64,000 nucleotides of DNA from Psococerastis gibbosa (taxonomy: Eukaryota; Arthropoda; Insecta; Psocodea; Psocidae), in assembly GCA_963971405.1 (NCBI GenBank), contig OZ020491.1, positions 19,214,855 to 19,278,854 on the forward strand, in the 5' to 3' direction. Made by a program: the position numbers and the translations under genes. The notes beneath the pieces were generated by a model, which searched no databases, was not told where the DNA came from, and saw only the letters and a list, made by a program, of their open reading frames with translations. Shown in pieces: positions 57,714 to 64,000 of this stretch (its first letter is position 1; each line of letters opens with the position of its first letter).

Positions 57714-60700
57714 CTGTAAATAAGCAAATAGTTTGGTGTTTATTACAACTGTTTTTAAACAAATTTGGATTTTTTACTTTTATTTAATTTAATGCCTTTA
57801 AGGTAAACTGATACAAATTCTAAATTTTCGAAATTTTTCAGCAATGCTCGAGCTTCTCACTTTGTTTAAAAGCTCATGACTAGTAGAAGACTTTTATAGA
57901 GTTGAATATTACGATATATGTTAACAAATAGCCCTTGCTGCATTCAGGGGAGTCGCCCCAAAATTTTTGCTTTATTTACCACCAAAGTGTAAACAAAATC
58001 ATGTCATTTATCTAAGTTGTAGGCCTAAATAATTATTTTATACATTGAATTATAAGGAATTGTTAATTTTCGGTTATGTGAAACAGGAGTTCCCACAGTT
58101 TTATTCAACTTTTCAGCAGCCTGATGATGGTGATTATAACACCGGTATTTATTTAATCCCCTGGTATTAAAAATGTAAACAAACAAATTTTGAATAACAC
58201 TTTCCATTCATAGAAATACATTAACTGGAGCGGCGGGAGCCATAACATGCCTTACGAGGCACCCGTTAACCATAAGCCAACTATCAGAGATAAGTACTAA
58301 CGCAAAAAATATCGAAGTCTTACACATTGCAGCATAGCAGAACGGATACCTGGACCCGGTCAAAACCTCTATACTTAGCTTGTGCAGGCTACACTTATCA
58401 CTGGATTTCCTCGCCAAATTGCGTATTCTAGGCTACACTAGCAGCCATATTGATAACGGTCTCTAGCCCCGGGATGTTTCCATTATAAAATTATCTTGTT
58501 TACATTTTTAATGCCAGTGGATTAAATAAATACCGGTATTATAATCGCCTCGATCCAGGCTGCTGTTATACGAAAAAACTACTTCATGAAAAACAATTCT
58601 TTATAACTAATGCATAAAATAGGAGTTATAGTACTATAGTTTATACAATTTTGATGAGTTTCACTGTTTCGACTTTCGTTGTAAATTAATAATAAAAAAA
58701 ATGAAAATCTGAACCGATCGGATCGAACCATTTCTTCTTAAGGTGCCCATTCCATTGACCGGCTAGGGATATTTCCAAAACGGTGACGTGGTAGCAGACA
58801 CTCAAGACTTAGGTAGCGTCTCCACCGACCTCGCATTGCAGAATTGACGGAAATGTTTATTTTCCTCTATGCCATAGTTAAAATTGATCAATGATCATAC
58901 AGTAAAATCACAAACAAATAAACTAATATTAAAAAATGGCGTCATGGGATATGTTAAGTACAAACATTTTAATAGATATCTATAAAAAGAAAAATTCTAA
59001 TTTCCGTCAATGTCATTTGCATTCTGCAATGTGAGGTCGGTGGAAACGCTACCTAAGTCTTGAATGTCTGCTACCACGTCACCGTTGTTGGAAATAGCCC
59101 TAGCCGGTCAATGGAATGGGCGCCTAACCGTTAAAAAAAATTAAATATGCTTACTTTTCCTTCGATAATATTGCCCGCGGTAATGGGAGCCAAAAGCCCC
59201 GCCAAATTGGCAAGGCAATTGGTGAAGCTCATCAGGATACCTGCGAACCTGGGCGAAATGTCGAGATGGTTCACTTTGAACCCCGAGTAGATGCCGCCGT
59301 TGAACCCGACGCCTAACGTCAGCAAAGCGACTGTCAGAGGAGGGTTACAGCCGGTGTAGGAAGCTGCGATTAAACAGACTGCTGGCCCGAATTGACCTGA
59401 AAGTACAATTAGAATAAATAGAGACTTTTGTTCTGTTACTAAGCCAACCTAGTGGAGTTAGGGCAATAAAAACAAATACAAATATGTGCCGATATTGTGC
59501 GATGGAGGCCGAGTTCTTACCAGTACTCTTCATGCCCTGACTATTATTGTTTCGTAGTGGAAATATTGGAGTTTTTTTTTCCTTCTAGTTTTAAGAGACA
59601 ATAGGAGGGGGTAAAGCCTTACAAGTTTAAACATCACGTTGGCGGCTATTCCACCGACGTCGTTTTTCATTGTGCATGTGCATGACGTGGTAGCAGACAT
59701 CATTAATAAGTCTCTACCATATTATAACTTAATTTATAATAAGTAAGTTAAGTATCTACATTGTAGTCTCATTAAAATATGGCTGAGACTTATCAATGAT
59801 GTCTGCTACCACGTCATGCACATGCACAATGAAAAACGACGTCGGTGGAATAGCCGCCTTATGAAATATCAATCATAGAGTTGTCAAAAATATCAGGACA
59901 AGAAACATTTCTGAGAATTTTGATTTCTTGATTTCTAATACTGATTCGCCAGAAATTGAGTTTGATTTGTACAAAATCGATTGGTGTACTTAGTTCAAGA
60001 ACTTAAGGGTAAAAAATCTACCAAAGCTAAGGCTAGTACGATTTAAGTCCAATAAACTGTCATGATAAATAACTGGTAGGTTGCGAGTTGCAACGCCATC
60101 GCTTTCGGTTAGCTTAACAGACTCTTAATGAGGACGTACTGTTTACTAATCCGTGACGTTCTTACCTATAGAGTTAATAACTTTCCGGACCGTGGTGTGT
60201 GTTAAGCAGCGTCTTGAGAGGAACCAGTCGACTATATGACTTGCGGCCATGGAGAACAGCCACATGGCCAGGTACGGTAGGGACGAGAGAAGACCATTCT
60301 GCAAAAGGAACAAAATACTTGAGCGGGGTTTCCACCGACCTCGTTTTTGAACGTGAGCGTGATAATGACGTGGTAACAGACATTAAAGACAGTCTAAAAA
60401 TGTCTGCCTAAATTACTAAATTTCACTTACATAATGCATGGCTGGAAAGAGAAAGAAATGTGGAAAAACCCTTAAGTAGTTTGAATTTTTTAAATAGATA
60501 ACAACGCTGCCGAAAGAGGCCTATTTTTGTTCAAAATCGTGCGCACCCCCTGACGTTTCACACCCCCAAAGCCAAATCCCTTGCTTGATCGCCACAAATA
60601 TAGCATGACCTGAAAGAGGAAGAATAGACGAAGTCATGTGTATAATTTAAATTAAGATAGACCTTCTAAATCTGCCCAAAAAATTGTTTTAAACCCGCCC

Positions 60701-63481
60701 ATGCAATTGAAATAAAATGAGATTGTCGGAAATTAATTTTTTGCCTCATTTTTTAGAAATTTTTGAAAGTTTCTGTTCTACTCGTGTTTAAGGGGTGAAG
60801 GGGTGAATTTGAAAATATTTATTTATACTCGTTTGAAACCTTAATTCATACTGCTTCTAATTAGACATTAAAAATTAATTTCGGTTGCAAATTGCAGGCT
60901 GTGGAATTTGGAAGAGTACCCTTTCAACCACACGTGTTCAAATCTCATGCCATCTTGTGTTTCAATGTGCTGGTATCCATTGAGCGACAAGAATGGATGC
61001 TTATTGGTAAGCTATATTTAGAAGCGTACCGTTGCTCGAATTTCTCTTCGATACGCCAGCTCACAGGAATCTTCTAAAGCTGCCTCTGTGGTTTTGCAAC
61101 AACCATTCACCAAACCCATTTGTTCCATTGAGAAATCTCCAAGCTCTATCTCAATCGACTTCGATAGCCAGGTGGTAGCGTACTTGTACATGTGCGAGTC
61201 TCTACAAGCCATGCCATCGGAGACGTGTCGTGACTCAACACGGGTAATAACCTACAGAGGCGACTGAAGAGGTCAATCGGATACATTCATTAAATTGTTA
61301 GTATGCGATTAACCTTAAAAAAAAGCAGTATGGCTGATCTTTAAGGAAATTTAATACTTACGGATTTAATATCATAGCGTAAGACTTGTTTCATAAATGT
61401 AGGCAGTTCAGTCATTAAAGTTTCGTAACCGTAGTTTTGTCCAAGATGAGCGATCAGGATGGCCCAGAAAGGGAGTGAGGTTGCGATTGATCGCCATGGA
61501 ATTGGAGGTGACTGAAAAATAAACAAATAGCCATAAAGCATAAAAATTGCTATTAGCCGCCCATTCCACCGACCGGCTAGGGCTATTTACAAAAACGGTG
61601 ACGTGTTAGCAGACATTCAAGACTTAGGTGGCGTTTTCATCGACCTCGCATTGCAGAATGCAAATGACATTGACGGAAATTAGAATTTTTCTTTTTATAG
61701 AAATCTATTAAAATGTTTGTACTTGACACATCCCATGACGCCATTTTTTAATTTTAGTTTGTTTGTTGGTGATTTTACTGTATGATCATTGATCAATTTT
61801 AACTATGGCATAGAGGAAAATAAACATTTCCGTCAATTCTGCAATGCGAGGTCGGTGGAAACCCGGTTAAGTCTTGAATGTCTGCTACCACGTCACTGTT
61901 TTTGTAAATAGCCCTAGCCGGTCTTTGGAGTGGGCGCCTTAGTGGTGGAACTACCATATGGTGCGAAACGGTGCACCGGGGCCCAGGTACGATCCCTAGA
62001 CTTACATACTATACTATATGTATCGTATCTTCTTTAAAAGTCTTGAACATACTTACAAATTAAAGCAGGCTTTTATTAAACAAAATTAAAATTAATGCAG
62101 CATTTCAATTTGAATTTTGGCGGCTTGGCGCGCATCTATATAATTTACTAGGATTTGCCTCTGTGTGCCCTTGTGCCTTATCTTGTAGTTACTCCATTGA
62201 TTGCTGGCTCCTAACTCTCCTATTTATACTACATGATTGAAGGCATGTAGCCTTCGACCCATCGTACATTCAAAGCTTAAGGTGGCCCCCGCCCCCAATT
62301 ATTATTTCATATAGGTTGATTGTTTCACCTTGCAGGCCTAGCACCAACGTAAAAGAATAACTAACTTAGGAGTAAATTACCCAAAATAAACATCAAATAA
62401 TGTGAATTCATTACAGGAATCCCTCCTGTATTAATGTTCGGCGGTTTTGTACCGAAAATAAGGTCTTGCCTGCACCAAACTGCACACATAGGGTGTCTAT
62501 AAGTTCCTTAGAACCCAGGAATATATACCAAACATAGTCATGTCCTATTAAAATTAATTATTTAATAAATATTGCTTAATGAGTTCGACAGGATTTCGGC
62601 AATGAATACGCCATTTGTAAACAAACTCTAGCGTTAGTATAGTGAAACCGGTCGCCATACCAAGTTGAATCCAGCGAACCAGAGTAGGTTCAAAGCTGCA
62701 GATAACTTGGTCGTGTGCACAGTGCCGGTAGGGAAACATGGTAGGACTTGTCCTGGTCACCTCCGAACTAATCGTGTGACTTCACGGTGTTTCCCAAGTG
62801 GTTCGGAATCCACTATAATCAAGAGATCCACTGTCCTATGGGCTGGCGTAGGACAGTCAAGTCGGGGTCGCTCTATGGGCCCAAATATGAGGCAGCTAAG
62901 TCGTTATTAACCCGACGAACACTACTACTACTGCTAGTATAGTGAAACAATAGTATTGTTCTGCAGGGCCCACTAATAACAATTAATTCATACTCTATTA
63001 TTGTGTGTCAACAGGGGTTAATAATTGCGGTTAATAGTTACACGTACTAGGCGTTGTAATATGTCAACGACGTTTTACAACGTAACGGAATTATTATAGT
63101 TGTTCCACATTTTAAGAAGGACACATACAAAATGCTACTAACGTAATATTAAAAATGTCAACTTACACTTGCGCCACTAGTACCCCAAAGGGAATGTGAG
63201 ATGTAGTTCTTCTCCTCATGAGAAATCCGAGGATGGGACTCGGGGTCCTCGAACACAAAGAAGAAGTAGGCGATACTCCAGATGGTTCCGACAGCGCCGA
63301 AGACATAGAATATGGACGGCCATCCGCCTGCGAAACCGTACTCGGAGAGCAGCCCGCTCAAAGGCATGGAGATGACTGTGCCGAACTGAGCCCCGGCATA
63401 AATGAACGCCCCCATCCTGCTGCGCTCGTTGGGAGGAATCCATTTGGCGAGGAGTGCGTGTGTGCAAGGGACAATTGGCCC
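57507..63481 (-). CDS. SLC17-type MFS anion transporter (sialin / phosphate cotransporter-like), 3' part
   Basis: Five in-frame exons: 63481-63167, 61511-61362, 60298-60166, 59396-59155, 57713-57507; TGA at 57507. About 349 residues of a roughly 470-500 aa protein; the N-terminal half-domain exons lie right of the window. Conserved SLC17 features: WIPPNERSRMGAFIYAGAQFG (charged loop after TM4), PLSGLLSEYGFAGGWPSIFYVFG, HLGQNYGYETLMTELPTFM, GLLSSLPYLAMWLFSM, NHLDISPRFAGILMSFTNC and the terminal AAWRIVFFIAAAIY. These carriers are 12-TM major-facilitator proteins that move organic anions (sialate, glutamate, phosphate) with Na+ or H+; the substrate cannot be read here. The C-terminal tail (after QPWDN) is polar. 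Introns are rich in palindromes. Confidence 0.93.
58190..58475. repeat. Dispersed repeat family H, copy 3
   Basis: AACTATCAGAGATAAGTACT, GCAGAACGGATACCTGGACC and GCCATATTGATAACGGTCTC; parts match both 9945-10235 and 21600-21740. Confidence 0.6.
58741..59125. mobile_element. Composite variable-arm palindrome, copy 9
   Basis: Same outer and inner parts as 46571-46956, same relative orientation; inner element about 58812-59053. Confidence 0.87.
59155..59396 (-). CDS. SLC17-like exon
   Basis: VNHLDISPRFAGILMSFTNC motif and two TMs; acceptor TACTTTCAG, donor GTAAGC. Confidence 0.93.
59405..59500 (-). mobile_element. SINE family B tail, minus strand
   Basis: Minus strand ACTCCACTAGGTTGGCTTAG and AATAGAGAC complement match the body end at 43820-43850. 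Confidence 0.5.
59641..59860. mobile_element. Variable-arm palindrome, copy 11
   Basis: Tips GGCGGCTATTCCACCGACG / CGTCGGTGGAATAGCCGCC, arm CGTTTTTCATTGTGCATGTG, box GACGTGGTAGCAGACATC. Same core as copy 6 but a different arm. Confidence 0.88.
60166..60298 (-). CDS. SLC17-like exon
   Basis: NGLLSSLPYLAMWLFSM to VRKVINSI; acceptor CTTTTGCAG, donor GTAAGA, phase 1. A palindrome fragment (60322) starts 24 nt upstream. Confidence 0.92.
60322..60408. mobile_element. Variable-arm palindrome, copy 12 (half)
   Basis: GGGGTTTCCACCGACCTCG, arm TTTTTGAACGTGAGCGTGAT, box GACGTGGTAACAGACATT, then cut after ATGTCTGCC. Confidence 0.75.
61155..61312. repeat. Palindromic family F, right half
   Basis: GTACTTGTACATGTGCGAGT to GGCGACTGAAGAGGTCAATC; left arm lost. 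Confidence 0.65.
61362..61511 (-). CDS. SLC17-like exon
   Basis: SPPIPWRSIATSLPFWAI to VLRYDIKS, 50 codons, phase 0 at both ends. Confidence 0.93.
61555..61940. mobile_element. Composite variable-arm palindrome, copy 10 (inverted)
   Basis: Outer arms as in copies 8 and 9; the inner element (about 61628-61869) runs in the opposite direction, so the whole unit is inserted in reverse. Confidence 0.87.
61941..62649. other. SLC17-like intron, no element recognised
   Basis: AT-rich with one GC-richer patch; no convincing ORF or repeat. Confidence 0.4.
62650..62936. repeat. Dispersed repeat family I, copy 2 (inverted)
   Basis: GGTAGGACTTGTCCTGGTCA, CCACTGTCCTATGGGCTGGC and AACCCGACGAACACTACTAC, the complement of 35847-36110. 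Confidence 0.7.
63167..63481 (-). CDS. SLC17-like exon (first visible)
   Basis: GPIVPCTHALLAKWIPPNE to GTSGAS, 105 codons; acceptor CTTTTTCAG. Earlier exons are outside or not found in 63482-64000. Confidence 0.93.
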
Positions 63482-63540
63482 CTGAAAAAGAGAAAACATC
63501 CATACAATATGTCATAATACTTAAGAGCCCATGCTGCGTA

Positions 63541-63886
63541 GAAAATGAGCACCCAAAAATTTGTTGTATTTATTGACTTTTTACTTTTTTATTTAATTAA
63601 AAAAGCAAGTCATTAAAGATTTGGCCCATGGAAGTTGTAGAAGACAGCTTCGTGCATCATATAATAGGAAATATTAAATTTTTGATATTTAGTTCTTTCA
63701 TAAATACCGCAGCAGACTAAAATTACGCGTATTCTGGGATTTTTGAAAGAACTACAAAACCGAAAAGTAAAAATACCTGATTATATGATGCAGTAGTCTT
63801 CTACAACTTAGATGAGCCAAAATTTTAATAACTTGCTGAGTTAATTAAATAAAAAATGAAAAGTATTTAATTTTGGGGTAATTTTG
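63541..63886. mobile_element. Long-TIR element family E, copy 2 (inverted)
   Basis: AAAATGAGCACCCAAAAATT ... AATTTTGGGGTAATTTT with GAAGTTGTAGAAGAC / GTCTTCTACAACTT arms. Confidence 0.75.
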
Positions 63887-64000
63887 GCGTTATTCCACCG
63901 GATTATTCAAGCGATGGGATTACATTGTAGCCTGGGTAGGGCTCCAAAGTTGCTGCTGTAATATATACCGGTACGAACTAGGCGAACCTAGTTGGCAGAA

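Overview
The window is nuclear DNA of an arthropod, almost certainly an insect and possibly a hemipteran (the order is inference). It is AT-rich, has short coding exons split by repeat-filled GT-AG introns, and holds a full 34-exon Prp8 gene with arthropod-like protein sequence, alongside mariner, LOA/I-type LINEs, tRNA-derived SINEs and many palindromic (foldback) elements.

Layout. (1) 1-6691, + strand: the 3' part of a gene whose product ends in a C-terminal MYND zinc finger; five phase-0 exons are visible and the 5' part lies outside. (2) 6692-15696: gene-poor DNA with a mariner relic, a nested foldback, LINE relics and one orphan exon-like ORF (14098-14306). (3) 15952-18882, - strand: a complete four-exon theta-class glutathione S-transferase (233 aa). 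(4) 20034-55965, + strand: a complete Prp8, the U5 snRNP scaffold at the heart of the spliceosome. It has 34 coding exons, all joining in frame to give 2373 aa. Intron 4 holds a full-length but frameshifted LOA-like non-LTR retrotransposon flanked by a 13-bp target-site duplication. (5) 57507-63481, - strand: the last five coding exons of an SLC17-type (sialin / phosphate-cotransporter-like) MFS transporter; the 5' exons lie beyond the right edge. GstT and Prp8 are divergently transcribed with about 1.1 kb between coding starts; Prp8 and the transporter converge with about 1.5 kb between stops.

The most unusual observations are two. First, Prp8 carries two independent tandem duplications that each copy a 3' splice site plus the first part of the next exon (exon 5 and exon 26). 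Each decoy copy looks spliceable but reaches an in-frame stop within about 25 codons, which suggests either poison acceptors in the spliceosome's own core gene or an assembly artefact. Second, at least a dozen palindromic elements share conserved tips (TTCCACCGAC type) and a conserved inner box (GACGTGGTAGCAGACAT), while the arm segment between them differs from copy to copy yet stays complementary to its partner inside each copy. Three copies are composite, one palindrome inside another, moving as a unit.

All positions, splice sites and phases were worked out by eye; family names rest on recognising protein motifs, not on database searches.
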